64,000 nucleotides of DNA, taken from positions 930,001-994,000 of the forward strand of contig SDUX01000003.1 in NCBI GenBank assembly GCA_008729055.1. Reading direction: 5' to 3'. Shown one piece after another: positions 1-10,626 of this stretch. This stretch comes from Pyropia haitanensis. Its lineage: Eukaryota; Rhodophyta; Bangiophyceae; Bangiales; Bangiaceae. The notes beneath the pieces were generated by a model that worked only from the letters and a program-made list of their open reading frames with translations, did no database searches and was not told the DNA's origin. The position numbers and the translations under genes were made by a program. Within the stretch, counting starts at the first letter, position 1; each line of letters starts with the position of its first letter.

Positions 1-112
1 CGCCGTCGACCCCACCGTCGTCCACAGCGCACGCTCCTCCCACGGAGAGCCCCAGTCGGTCCTCCCCGCCGCCGCCGGCCGCCGCCGCAGCTGCCGCCGC
101 CGACAGCGCCAT
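1..112 (-). CDS. Possible N-terminus of a gene cut by the left window edge
   Basis: A frame with GC-ending codons opens at an ATG at 112 on the minus strand and runs off the left edge without a stop. It begins Met-Ala-Leu-Ser, continues with an Ala run and a short Gly run, then an Asp/Gly/Val-rich stretch. The composition resembles N-termini of other genes here. No domain is visible and about 37 codons are present, so this is only a candidate. Confidence 0.25.
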   Translation of the reverse strand, partial: MALSAAAAAAAAGGGGEDRLGLSVGGACAVDDGGVDG

Positions 113-762
113 CGTCTGCCCCGCGGCAACCGCCAGCTGGACGTCGCATGATGCATGCGCCAGCAACCAACTCCCCATCGACCCGCCGCCACCCACGCGC
201 GGTGGCAGGCGGCAAGGGTCCCATGCCGCCGTGTCAGAGACGGTCCACGCGGGGTGTGCGGCACAGGGGTGTGGACGGCGGTCACGTCCGCCAAGCTCTG
301 CTCTTCGTTGTGACGGGTGCGGAGGGAAGTGGTGATGAGGAGACGTATTGTGTAGGCTCGGCCGAGCTCTTTTGCGGTGGTACTACGAGCGTTCACACTC
401 TCATATATTGGCCCTTCCTGGACGCGGAAGGGGGGGTTGGGGAAGCGCCGCAGCCATCGCCAACGATTTTGTGTTCGAGACTGGCGCTGCCACCGCCGTT
501 AAACCACAGTTCGTCCACTGGAACCGCAATGGCCACATCGTGCGCACGCTGATTGCCGCACGATAGCCTAGACCAGTTGTGAATAGCTTGGCAGAAGGCC
601 GACATACATGTTCAACAATCACAAAGGCATGTAGGTTCTTGTGTTCCCCCGCACCCCCTCTGCTGCCCATCACCACTTCAGCTGGTATGTACAAAAGGGT
701 CCCCCGCTTTGTTCTATACAAATCCACCTCCCGCGCGATTGCACCTGGCGCGGCGACGTGGC
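113..762. other. Intergenic region, 3' flank of the VPV-repeat gene
   Basis: No supported gene. It contains the 3' flank of the minus-strand VPV-repeat gene, including a TGTACAT palindrome at about 687-693 that the paralogue also carries after its stop. The open frames are short and lack the codon bias of the real genes. Confidence 0.5.
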
Positions 763-1756
763 TTAATGGTGGCCCGGCAGCTTGGCCTTCATCTTGTCCA
801 AGATCGACGGCTCCTCGTGGTGCGTCGTCGAGTGGCTGTTGTGGTGGGTGCCCGTCGTCGTGTGCGAGTGCGTCTTCACACCCGCGACCACCGGCTTGAC
901 GCCCCCAACGGGCTTGACCGCCGCAACGGGCTTGACGTCCGCCACACCCACGACCGGCTTGGCTACCGCGGCGCCAGCCACGGGCTTGGCCGCCGCCACC
1001 GGCGCGACGGGGACGACCACCGGCTTGGCAGTCTTCTTGGTTTCCACCTCCACAATCCGCTCCTTCACAATGGGCACCTCCTTGACCACCTCCACTGGTA
1101 CCTCTACGTGCTTGGTCACCACCTTCTCAACTGGCACCTTCTTCTCCACCACGACGGGGACCTCCACGACGCGCTCTACCTCCACCGGCTTGTCGACAGT
1201 GACCACCTTCTCAACCTCCTTGATCACCTGCGCAGCCCAAACCAGCAATATGCAGCAAACACAAGCGGGAAACCGATACCGCACCAAGCCGTCGCGGTTA
1301 GCACTCCCACTCTGCAAGGGATTGTGTGACGTCCCACGAGACTCGGGAACACAGAGACACACAGCCCCTCCCCGCACCCACTCTCAGCACTCTCGTCACA
1401 CCCAGCACCATGCAACGTACCTCCTTGACAACGGGCACCTCCTTGATCACCTCCACCGGCTTATCGACATACACGACCTTCTCCACCTCGACAGGGACCT
1501 TCCGCTCCACCACCTTCTCCACCTCGACGACGCGCTCCACGGTCAGCGGCTTGGTCACCGGCACCTCCACCGGCTTGGTGACATCCTCAACCTTGTTCAC
1601 CTCCACCTTCTTCTCCTTGATGATCGGCTGGGACGACACGGGCACCCCGACGACAGGGGCGACCGGCTGCACCTGCGTCCCGGGCTTGAGGCCCGTCGCG
1701 GCAGTCCCGGCAGCGGCAACGGGAACAGCGGCAGCGCCCTTCACGGGGTTCCCCAT
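763..1756 (-). CDS. VPV-repeat (alveolin/articulin-like) protein with dehydrin K-segment-like C-terminus, 2 exons
   Basis: Exon 1 is 1421-1756 and exon 2 is 763-1227; the 193-base intron has a GAG|GTACGT donor and a CAG|GTGATC acceptor, phase 0. The product is 266 aa. Residues about 1-45 are Ala/Val/Pro-rich. Residues about 45-185 are valine-proline-charged repeats of the form VEKVVEV-PVEV-KEVPVVKE, as in alveolins and articulins, which are cortical cytoskeleton proteins. A Pro/Ala/Val spacer and a His/Thr-rich stretch follow. The last 17 residues contain ILDKMKAKLPGHH, which closely matches the dehydrin K-segment (amphipathic helix, K-L-P-G core). A paralogue lies at 7141-8695 on the other strand. 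The sequence shows both modules; a desiccation or membrane-protective role is inference. No signal peptide or membrane segment is visible. Confidence 0.8.
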
Positions 1757-3553
1757 GGTGGAGAAGGGTGCGAGGGTGGGGTGGCTACGGCGGTTGGGAG
1801 AAGCGGCACGGGTGATGGCGGGCGGGTGGGGGTGGCTGCGGTGTGGCGGCGGCAGCGTCAACGTTGAAGGGCTGGTGCGGTCCGATGACGGCTGTCGTGG
1901 GAATACACAGAGGAAGAACTGACCCGGCACCGTCTTAACCCAGCCGGCAGACGTTGACTCAGACAGCCCTGGGGGACGGGCGCTTGGTCCACGCCCCGCC
2001 ACCCCCCCCCCTCACACGCGGCAGCACCTCGGCGCGTGCTACCCCGCCATGCCGCCTCGCCATCGACCGGCGTGCACATTCCCCGTGGAGGAAATGCATG
2101 CAGGCATGGCCAGCCCCACACCCGGCCGCCGTGGCCCCGCGTGCGTGCAATCACGCAGCTGCCGCGACACGGCCCCGCGGGGCGCCAGGCAAAGGCGAGG
2201 CTGCCGGATCCCGCGCAAGCCACAGCAGCGGTAGCGACACCCCGCCCCCCCCTCCCCCTCCCGCCTCGAGACGGACGGCCGCGGCGCGGCGGTCCCCGTC
2301 TGGCCAAAGGACACGCGCCGCCCCCGGCGCCGCGCCGCAGCCGCAGGCAAAACAGGCCTGTCGCCCCGTAGGCCGGCATCCAGGTGCCCTAACTGCCTCA
2401 CGGGAGGGGCGCGGCAGCCACAGCAGGTCCACACAGTGCGCGGCCGTGGTGGGCGGCGCGGACGGTGGCACTTGCCTCACCAAGCTGGCGCCGCCCACTG
2501 GCCTACGTCCAGCCCAGAAGGAGGTCCCTGCAACCACACCCGGCGTGGAGCCTGGACGAGAAGGAGGGTGCAAATGGAATAGAAGTCTGCGCATCCCGCG
2601 TGCAATGACTGCATGTCAAAACAGGTGGGCATGTCCCGTGCGGGTCTCGCTGACACTTCATGGGGGATGACGCTACGCGACTGTAATCGTCATCTCGGTT
2701 GCGTGCGTTGATCCTCTTCCTCTTCGCCATCCTGACAAGATCTGCCCGTCAAGATCCCTCGCGCGGCATGTGCAAAGTGTGTGAATCCGTCTGGGATTCT
2801 CCTCGCGGTCTTATCAGTCCAACGTGGCAGCTGCTACTGATCCCTAGCGGAGGCGGTGATGGTGGAGAGGAGGAGCGGCCGGGGCGGGTCCGCACGACGG
2901 CCCGCAGGCGCCAGTCGCAACAAGCAGCTATCATCGCAGCGAAACCGCCTGGAGGTTGCATCTGTGGTTTCATGGTCTGTCCTTGTCGGGTGCTTGTGCA
3001 ATGCGAGAGGAGGGGGGCAAGGGGGGGGGGCAGCCGTTTGGATAAGACGCTGCCCTCACCCTCATGTTATACAATCAGAAGCCGCCTCTGCTCGGAACGC
3101 GAGGGCAACACTGTTGATGTAGGGCAGCGGGTGCAGCAAGCGCTGGATGGCCGATGCACACGTGCTGATGGCGGCGGCAAGCAGTGGCTGCATCCTCCGC
3201 AGCACAAAGGGAGTTGCCGTTCACGAGCTGAGGTCCCCTGCGCAGTACGATCCTTTGTTTCGTGCCCCGCGATTCACCGGCCACACAAAGTAGCTGGAAG
3301 ACGAGGTCCCTACGGCAAAACTTTCAGCCGCGCATCGGCGACGACAAGTGGCACGATGAATTGTACAGTAACAGTTTTCCAGAGACAACTTACCGTGAAG
3401 AGCACACACGAGCCCCAAGGACGGCCACGGTGCGTATCCAAGAAAAGAGCCTATGAACGACAGACGAAAAACAGGCCAGGCATTCACAGCAACCAAATTT
3501 GCACGTGCACAAGAGAGTCGCGTGGTAAGTTCCCTCCCCGGCCGTGCACGGGC
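1757..3553. other. Intergenic region, no supported gene
   Basis: About 1.8 kb between the head of the VPV-repeat gene and the 3' end of the decarboxylase gene. It has short C runs near 2001 and 2240 and a G run near 3028. The 3' part (about 3240-3500) is less GC-rich. I see no domain, RNA gene or repeat. Long plus-strand frames here are continuations of the antisense of the decarboxylase. Confidence 0.5.
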
Positions 3554-5068
3554 TCAAGCCGACCAAAACGACACCACGTCAGCGGGGGTCTCCCCCTTCT
3601 TCAAGAGCTTCAGCTCGGTCGGGGCGGCCTCTTCGTAGCCCCACACCGCCGGGACCAACTGGCTGGTGTGTCGGCAATGGACAGAGAGCGTGTACGCCCC
3701 CGCTTCGCGCAACACCACCCAGTCTCCACGCGCCGCCGGCGGCAGCTGCCGGTCGCGCGCAATGATGTCACCAGAAAAGCAAAGCGGTCCAGCAATGTCC
3801 ACGGCCACCAGGCCCTCCGCCGGCGCGTCCGCGGCCTCGTCATTGCTACTGCAACTGCCGGTGGCGGCCACCGACGCCGCGTCCTCCTCCCCCGCCCGGT
3901 GGTGCGCGTGGTCTTGATAGATGCAGTGGGCCTTGGCGGGCCCACCGCACCCCCCCTTTCGCGCCCCGTCGGGCCCGTACAGCTCCACGCGGTGATGCCA
4001 CTTGTCTGGTGCGTACGCCGCACGCATGAACAGGTCAGCGCCAGCATGGCACACCACCACTGTCCGACCGCCCGCCTGCTTGACACCCTCCACACGAGCG
4101 CCCACCCAGCCAACAGTGGCCGCGAGGGAGCGCCCAAACTCAGTGACCAATCGATAGTCAAAAACCGCGGGCGTACGAGACCGCAACGCGGTTGCATAGG
4201 CCTCAAACGTGGGACCCCCCGCCGGGTTGTCCCCACTGTAGTCCACGGACATGCCGCCGCCAATGTCCAGGGTGTCCACTTGACGGCGCCCCACGCGAGC
4301 ATTAATATCAGCCGCCAGGTCCACCACCGCCGACGCACCCGCCACCATCACGTCCAGCGCCACGCCCTGGGAGCCCACGTGCACATGGAGGCAGCGCACA
4401 AAGGGGTGGTCAGTCACGGCCGCCACAATCGCGTCCCGGCGCTCCCGCAGGGGCTCCCCAAACTTTGACGTCGCGGACGCCGTAAACGTGGCAGCAATGC
4501 TGGCAGTTCCCAGCTGTGGGTTGACACGAAGGCCCACTGTGGCGGCAGCGGCAGCTGACGCGGCCTGCCGCGCATCCTCTCCCGCGTCGGGCCCGTCGGC
4601 GGCAGCGAGCAACGCGGTGCGGACGCTAGCCAGCCGCTCCAGCTCCTCCACGTTGTCCACATTGATGTGGATACCACGGGAGAGCACCCAGATCAGGTGG
4701 GCGTCCGTCTTGGCCGGCGAGTCGTACACAATCCTAGTCGGCGGCACGCCCGCCGCCAGCGCCACGTGGGCCTCCCCTATCGACGCCACCTCGGCGCCCA
4801 AGCCGGCAGCCGCCGCGGCTGCCACCACGCCCACCACCGGGTTGGCCTTGACCGCATACCCGTGGAGCGTCGTCGGTGGGAAGGCCGCCACCAGCGCATC
4901 GCAGCGGCGGCGAAACGCGGTCAAGTCAAAAAAGACGGCGACGGGGGGGGTGTCCCCGACGACGCCAGCATTAATGGCAGCACCAAGGACGGTGCTGATG
5001 GCCAGGTCCCCATCGCCCGGAGCGGCACAGACACCACGGGCAGGGATGGAGGAGGGGGCTGGCGCCAT
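3554..5068 (-). CDS. Group IV PLP-dependent decarboxylase (diaminopimelate/ornithine decarboxylase fold)
   Basis: Intronless, 504 aa from the ATG at 5068; the frame is open further upstream but has no earlier ATG. It shows the alanine-racemase-like barrel signature of group IV decarboxylases: PLP lysine K74 in GYAVKANP, H230 in LHVHVGSQG, the phosphate-binding GGG at 270-272, and EFGR at 310-313. The C-terminal beta domain has the active-site cysteine C430 in GPLCFSGD and the PLP-contacting tyrosine in EAGAYTLSVH. Domain order and length fit DAP decarboxylase-like enzymes, which make lysine from meso-diaminopimelate, better than eukaryotic ornithine decarboxylase. The usual C-E-S-x-D of LysA is C-F-S-G-D here, so the substrate is uncertain. 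A Cys/His/Ser-rich insert lies at about 374-410. A weak transit-like leader is possible; localisation is unclear. Confidence 0.85.
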   Translation of the reverse strand: MAPAPSSIPARGVCAAPGDGDLAISTVLGAAINAGVVGDTPPVAVFFDLTAFRRRCDALVAAFPPTTLHGYAVKANPVVGVVAAAAAAGLGAEVASIGEAHVALAAGVPPTRIVYDSPAKTDAHLIWVLSRGIHINVDNVEELERLASVRTALLAAADGPDAGEDARQAASAAAAATVGLRVNPQLGTASIAATFTASATSKFGEPLRERRDAIVAAVTDHPFVRCLHVHVGSQGVALDVMVAGASAVVDLAADINARVGRRQVDTLDIGGGMSVDYSGDNPAGGPTFEAYATALRSRTPAVFDYRLVTEFGRSLAATVGWVGARVEGVKQAGGRTVVVCHAGADLFMRAAYAPDKWHHRVELYGPDGARKGGCGGPAKAHCIYQDHAHHRAGEEDAASVAATGSCSSNDEAADAPAEGLVAVDIAGPLCFSGDIIARDRQLPPAARGDWVVLREAGAYTLSVHCRHTSQLVPAVWGYEEAAPTELKLLKKGETPADVVSFWSA

Positions 5069-7140
5069 GCTGTACACAGATGAAGAAGAGGAGGCACGCG
5101 GAGCAAGCGCCAAAGATGCGTAAGAAGCGACGTGAAGGAGGGGGACGGTAAGAGATGGTGGTTCAAAGGCCGGGGGGCGATGACAGTGGCGAGACACCCG
5201 CAGATTGTGGACGGGAGCGCACGGGGCGCGAGACGGTGGAGAGCTTTGGAGTGAAGGCCAGGACGACGGTGCTCGGCATTCAATTCACGCCGAGAGGTCA
5301 GCTGCGGCGAGATTGTCCTCAGGGTGACAGAGTACTATCGAAATGTGCTGTTGTGCCGGTTCAGAATTTTCTCTCAGCTTCGCTGGTGTCAGTCCTCCGT
5401 TTCGGGAAACATTTCAGGCACATACGAATGACAAGTGACCGAATGCCGAGGCAACCACAGCGTTATTTCAAAACTTTGGCTGTCGCTTTCCGTTTTTGCG
5501 ACGGTTCTACCGCCTGCCCCGGAACGCGCCGCCACTGCACGCCGGCCCCCTTGTGGCCGTCAGCCTGGTGTGGGCGACATGGGGAGGACAACCGCTGCGA
5601 GTCCGCTGTACCACCCAACATGTGTGGCGAACGAGTGCTGCCGCGCAATGCGATGACGATGCCATCCTTCAGGGGTCCCGTATGTGCCGCACAGGTGAGC
5701 GATGCGTAACATGGAAGGAGCGCGTGCCTGCACGCGCGTATCCACGTTGTGGAACTGAACAGGTCAAAATGGCGATCATCACAGACAACCCGTAGCTCGA
5801 CTCTGTAGCTGTACAGGCGTACAGTCGAGAAGCACGCACATGATCCAGGGGCATGCCCTGTGGACTAGACGGAACAGCCATTTTGGCTGCGCATCAGGAT
5901 CGAAAGTGCTGGGGTGGAGGTGTCAACTCCATCTACCGAGAGCAAAGCCGGCGTGCAAGATAGCTTGCGGGATGCGGACGCGGCCCTTCCGCCTGCAGGA
6001 TGCCGCCACGCCGGCGGTCCAGCAGCAGCTCCGGCGACCAAGGCGGCCGGTGCGTCGTGTCGGGCGCCACTCCCCTCCCAGACGCCACCACGTCTTTGAT
6101 TGTGCATGTGTCGGTCCGTCGGTGACCGTCAGACATCAGCATCCGATACTGGGACACGGACTGCAAAAGCCGCGCGCCGTCGGCCGCGTTCCCCGTCCCT
6201 GACGACCGTACCCTCCCTCCACCTTGGCCCGACTCTGACGTCCACTTGGCAGCCGGGCGGACACGCCGCTTTGGGGACAGAGCCGCGCCCTCCAGTCCCC
6301 CCCTCTGCCTGTTCGCCCTCCGGGCCCGCGCTCCCGCCCCCGCTCCCCCACCCCCCGTCCCGTCCGCTGCGGTCCTTGGCGGCCACCTGGTCCTCCCCCC
6401 CCCGCCAGTTGTGGGTGCAATGTGCGCGCTCGCGGTGACCCCTTCCACTCGCACCTGGGCCACCAAAGGTGAAGGAGGGGGGGGTAGATGGGAGACTTGA
6501 TCTGGAAACGACGGTTTGCAGAGGCACGGGGCTGCGTTTGCACACAGGGTGCCATGAGACCGCCGCAGGCCGCGGCGGCTCGCGCCGCGTTTGCACGTGG
6601 TCGCGGACCTTGGGACGACTGAGTGTCACGACGCCAGCGTGGCGTGGCCAGGAGGGGGGGGGGGGGGCGGGGGAGGGTTGGGGAGGTGTGGTACCGAGGG
6701 GGGATACGGGTGGCTGCCGCGCGAACTCTGGGCTGGGCGCGGCGCGGCCGTGCGCCCGCCGTGGCCTCGGCCGAGGCGGTTTGCGGGCAGTTGGCCGGGC
6801 ACCGGCGGCGACCGCCGGTTGCATGGTCATGTGCATGCATTCCATCTGGTGGGAACATGGGGTGCTGCTATGGCAGTGGGTCGCTGAGAGGGGTCCTGCG
6901 TGTTCGGGGGGGGGGTGGGGGGGTAGCGGCGGCACCTAGTTGCCGGCCTTATCAGGAGGCAGGTGGTGACGGCGGGAGAGAGTTGTGTGATCCCGTCAGA
7001 CGTCCCCCGCACCGCACTGTCGCTTTCGTCACTGCACTCTTCTTCCTCACCAACCCACGCCCTTTGCATCGTCACCGTCTCTCCCGCCGCACCTTTCCCA
7101 GCCCCTCTTGGCCTATCTCGTCGCACCCGCCCCAACCATC
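5069..7140. other. Intergenic region between divergent genes
   Basis: About 2.1 kb separating the heads of the decarboxylase (minus) and the second VPV-repeat gene (plus). Positions about 5280-5500 are richer in A/T than the surroundings and could be promoter or remnant sequence. There is a G run at about 6653-6667. The last 110 bases before 7141 form a pyrimidine-rich leader typical of a 5' UTR. No coding region is supported. Confidence 0.5.
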
Positions 7141-8695
7141 ATGGGACCGACCAAGACGAACGTGCCCGTCGCGGCAGTGCCGGTCGCTGGCGCCACCCCG
7201 GCCAAGGGCCCCGCCGTCGGCGCCAAGGACGTGCCGGTTGTGGCCACCAACGCCGTCCCCGTGGTGCCAGCTGTGCCGGTAAAGGCAACGGCCGCGACGC
7301 CCGTCGTGGCGGTGCCCGTGTCTACCAAGCCCGCCACGCTTGAGAAGGTGGTGGAGGTGCCCAAGACGGTGGGGGTGCCCAAGCCCGTGGAGATCCTCAA
7401 CGAGTCTGCCAAGCCGGTTGACAAGGTGGTGACCGTGGAGAAGATTGTACGTTGGCGGGGGCTGGGCAGAGCAGCGAGCAAAGCGTGTGCGTGGGAGAGG
7501 GCATCTTGCCGACGTGCGCTTGGTCAGGGCGACATGACGAGAGCCGCACGCGTGACTTGAGGGTGTGTACTGACGTTGTGTGTGCTTGTTTCCCTGTTGC
7601 GTATTTGCTTTCTTTCTTGCGGTGAGTTGTGCAGGTGGAGAAGAAGGTCCCTGTCGAGGTTGAGAAGATCAAGTATGTCGAGCGCCCCGTGGAGGTGATC
7701 AAGGAGGTCCCAGTTGTCAAGGAGGTACGTTGGATTGGAGAGAGAAGGCAGGGTGTCGCGTTTACGTGGTAGTGTTGTGCGAGCACAGACTGGCGTCACG
7801 GAGCTTGGGTGGCCTTGCTTGTGGCGGTAGAGTGGTGCTAGCAGCGGACGAGCGTGTGTGATTGCGACAGGCAGTGCACGAGGAGGGCTGGATTGCACGG
7901 TGATAGACTCTTGGTGGTGCGGCGGCTTGCTAACCCGTCGTGTGTGTGTTTTGTGGAGCGGTTTTTGTTGTTGTTGCGTCTGCCATGCTTTCTTGTTGGC
8001 GCTTTGTAGAAAGTGGTGGAGGTGGAGAAGCTCGTGGAGGTCGAGCGTGCTGTCCCCGTCGAGAAGGTCAAGGAAGTGCCCGTGATTGTGGAGAAGATTG
8101 TACGTTGGCGAAGGGGGACGAGACGGCGACGTGGGCTGACTCGGGGTGCTGTTGACTCGGACGTGTCACGGCGGCGTCTAAGCTATTGGCGCGAGGTGTT
8201 CCTGAGTGGTCTGCTAACCCTGCATGCATCCCCGTTCTTCTGCCCCGCTGCTCTGTTTTGTGCTTCGTTTGGTCGGCTCAGGTGGAGGAGGAGAAGATTG
8301 TGGAGAAGACGGTGGAGGTGCCGGTTGAGTACGTGAAGGAGGTGCCGGTTGTGAAGGAGAAGGTGGTGGAGGTGGAGACGCACACCACCGCCAAGCCGAT
8401 GGCCGTGCCGACGACGGCGGTCAAGGCCACGACGGCCACGGCGACGAACGTGGTGCCGGTCGCCCCCGTGGCGGGGGCGGTGCCCGTCAAGCCCGTGGCT
8501 GCGGCGGTCAAGACGACCGGCACGCACGCGGCACACACGACGAGCCAGACGGTCAAGACGGGCAACACGGCGGCGGTCAAGGCGGCTGCCGTGCCGGCGG
8601 CGACGTCGTCCAAGACGACCGGCTCGGGGTACACGCGTAAGGAGGACCACAGCGTGTTGGACCGCATCAAGGCGCACCTGCCCGGCAAGCACTAG
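7141..8695 (+). CDS. VPV-repeat protein with dehydrin K-segment-like C-terminus, 4 exons
   Basis: Exons are 7141-7446, 7635-7724, 8010-8099 and 8282-8695, all phase 0, joined by GTACGT donors and CAG or TAG acceptors; the product is 299 aa. Exons 2 and 3 are each exactly 90 bases (30 codons) and each holds a block of VEKKVPVEVEK-type or KVVEVEKLVEV-type repeat. The N-terminus is Val/Pro/Ala-rich. The last exon carries more repeats, then a Thr/Ala/Val spacer and a Lys/Thr-rich tail ending VLDRIKAHLPGKH, again dehydrin K-segment-like. It is a diverged paralogue of the 763-1756 gene, sharing repeat type, C-terminal helix, a donor site after a KEVPVVKE block and a TGTACATAC-CAGCTG motif after the stop. 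Repeat family resemblance (alveolin/articulin) is seen; a role in cortical scaffold or drying protection is inferred. Confidence 0.82.
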
Positions 8696-9740
8696 AGTGG
8701 GACGATGGCGTGTTGGTGGTCGTCCACGCTCGCAGGGCGCGACGATGGCGGCGCGATTGGGCCTTGTCGGCGCCGCTTCTGTACATACAGACCACAGCTG
8801 TTAATGTATAAAAAAAAAACACACGGGGTGTCGCTCTTTTTAGTTGTATAGGTCCTCTGTCTGTGCACACCAAGGCCTCGCAAAAGTCAAGTTGTCAGCA
8901 GAAGAACTCTGGATGCGGATGTTTTGCTTCGTCAATGACGAGACCGATGCGGTCAGGTGCGCTGTGAACCGAAAGCGCCTTGAGGTCAGGACAGGTGTGG
9001 ACTCAGCGGCAGTGTCGGCGCACACGACTGTCACCGACACGCCACCATCCCAAGAGTCAGAAAGACACCTTGCCATGCAATGTGACTGAAGAGTAAGAGC
9101 TGGCGTCCAACAGCGCGTGTGTGATGGCAGGCGGCGAGCGGGGTACGGTATCGCCACTCCCCCAACCGGCTTCTCCTCTCGACCCGTGCTCCCCCGTGGC
9201 GGACCGCGCGATGTTGGCCAGCAGCGGGCAGGTCCCGAACGGCACAGCCCGCCCTGAGGGGGCCACGGCGGACCGCCCGCTTGGTGCCGCCCGCCTCGCG
9301 CTCCCGCGAACGGCCCCAGCGGTGGCGCCCGCCCGCTGCCGCCCCTTCCCGGCTCCGCGTGCGCCTGCCGCCGCCGCCCGTCTCGGCGCTGCCGCCCCGC
9401 CGTGGGTGCCTTTGAGCGCAGCGGCAGCAGGCAGCGAGGGGGAATGGCCGGGTAGCCGTGCCGGCGCCACCTCTCCATCTGCCCACTCTCACGCACCCCG
9501 CGCGGCCCACCAGCACACAGAAGAGGCACGGAACAGAGCGGACACCAGACCAACGGTACCCGGCGGCAGTTCCCTTACCCTCCGCCGCCCCCTCCCATTC
9601 CGCCGCCGTCTTTCGCTTCACCAGCAAGGAGCCAGCGATAGACCACCCCCCCCCCGGAAAGAAAAAACAAAAAGACACCCGGGCGCAAGCGACCCCCAAC
9701 GGCGGCGGCAGCACGCGACGCCCCCCCCCCCAGCCGCCCG
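8696..9740. other. Intergenic region between convergent genes
   Basis: This holds the 3' UTR of the plus-strand VPV gene, with TGTACAT at about 8780-8786 and an A run at about 8811-8819 that may mark the transcript end. The rest is the downstream flank of the HTH_42 gene, with C runs near 9647 and 9720. No gene is supported. Confidence 0.5.
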
Positions 9741-10184
9741 TCAGTCAATCGTACACGCCGTCAAGGGCAGCTCCCAAAACCCCGCCGCCAGCGCCGCCGC
9801 CTCGGCGCGGATGGCCGCGGCGGCGGCGGCCGGCGCCCCCCCCCCCCCCACCAGCCCGCCACCGCGACCGCCACCCCCCCCGGCCCCACCGCGGCGGTCC
9901 ACGTGCCGACCGCGACGCCGCCGACGAGCGCCACCCCGTGGACGTGGCCGTTGCGCGCCCAGACGCGGGGCTTGTGGCGGGGCGGCACGAGCCACGCCTT
10001 GTCCACGTGCCCGAGCAGCAGCGGGTCAAAGCGGCCGAGCAGCCGGCACGGGGGGGGGGGCGCCGCGGCGGCGGCGGCTGGCCGACCCGCCACCGCCGCC
10101 AGCATGTACGTGCCGTCGACGGCGAGCGCCGCGTCCGCGGCGGCCACGTCCCGGTCGATGATCGTAGCGGCAGCGGCGGTGGCA

Positions 10185-10224
<40 letters not shown>

Positions 10225-10559
10225 GGGAAAGGCCGGCCGCCCCCCCCTCCCCCCCCCCCCCCACGCGGACCGCCACGAGCGTCCCGTCTGCGACGAGCGC
10301 GGCAACGACTGCGCGCGCCTCGGCGGCGCGGAGCCCCAGGTAGTAGCGCGCGTCGGCCTCAGTGGCGGGCCCAAACGCGCCAAAGTAGCGCGTGACGACC
10401 GCGACGACGGCGGTGGCGGCCGGCGGCGGCGCCCAGACGGGGGGCAGGGCGGGCGCGACGACCGCCCGCGGCGCCAGCACCGTGCCGCCCGATACGTCGA
10501 CGCGCGCGCCGGCGCCGGCCAGGGGGACCCCGATGAACGTCGCGTACGCGTACCGCGCG

Positions 10560-10626
<67 letters not shown>

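Noticed and set aside
2699..4468. 589-codon plus-strand open frame
   Set aside because: It is mostly antisense to the well-supported decarboxylase; no domain, and its codon pattern mirrors the minus-strand gene.
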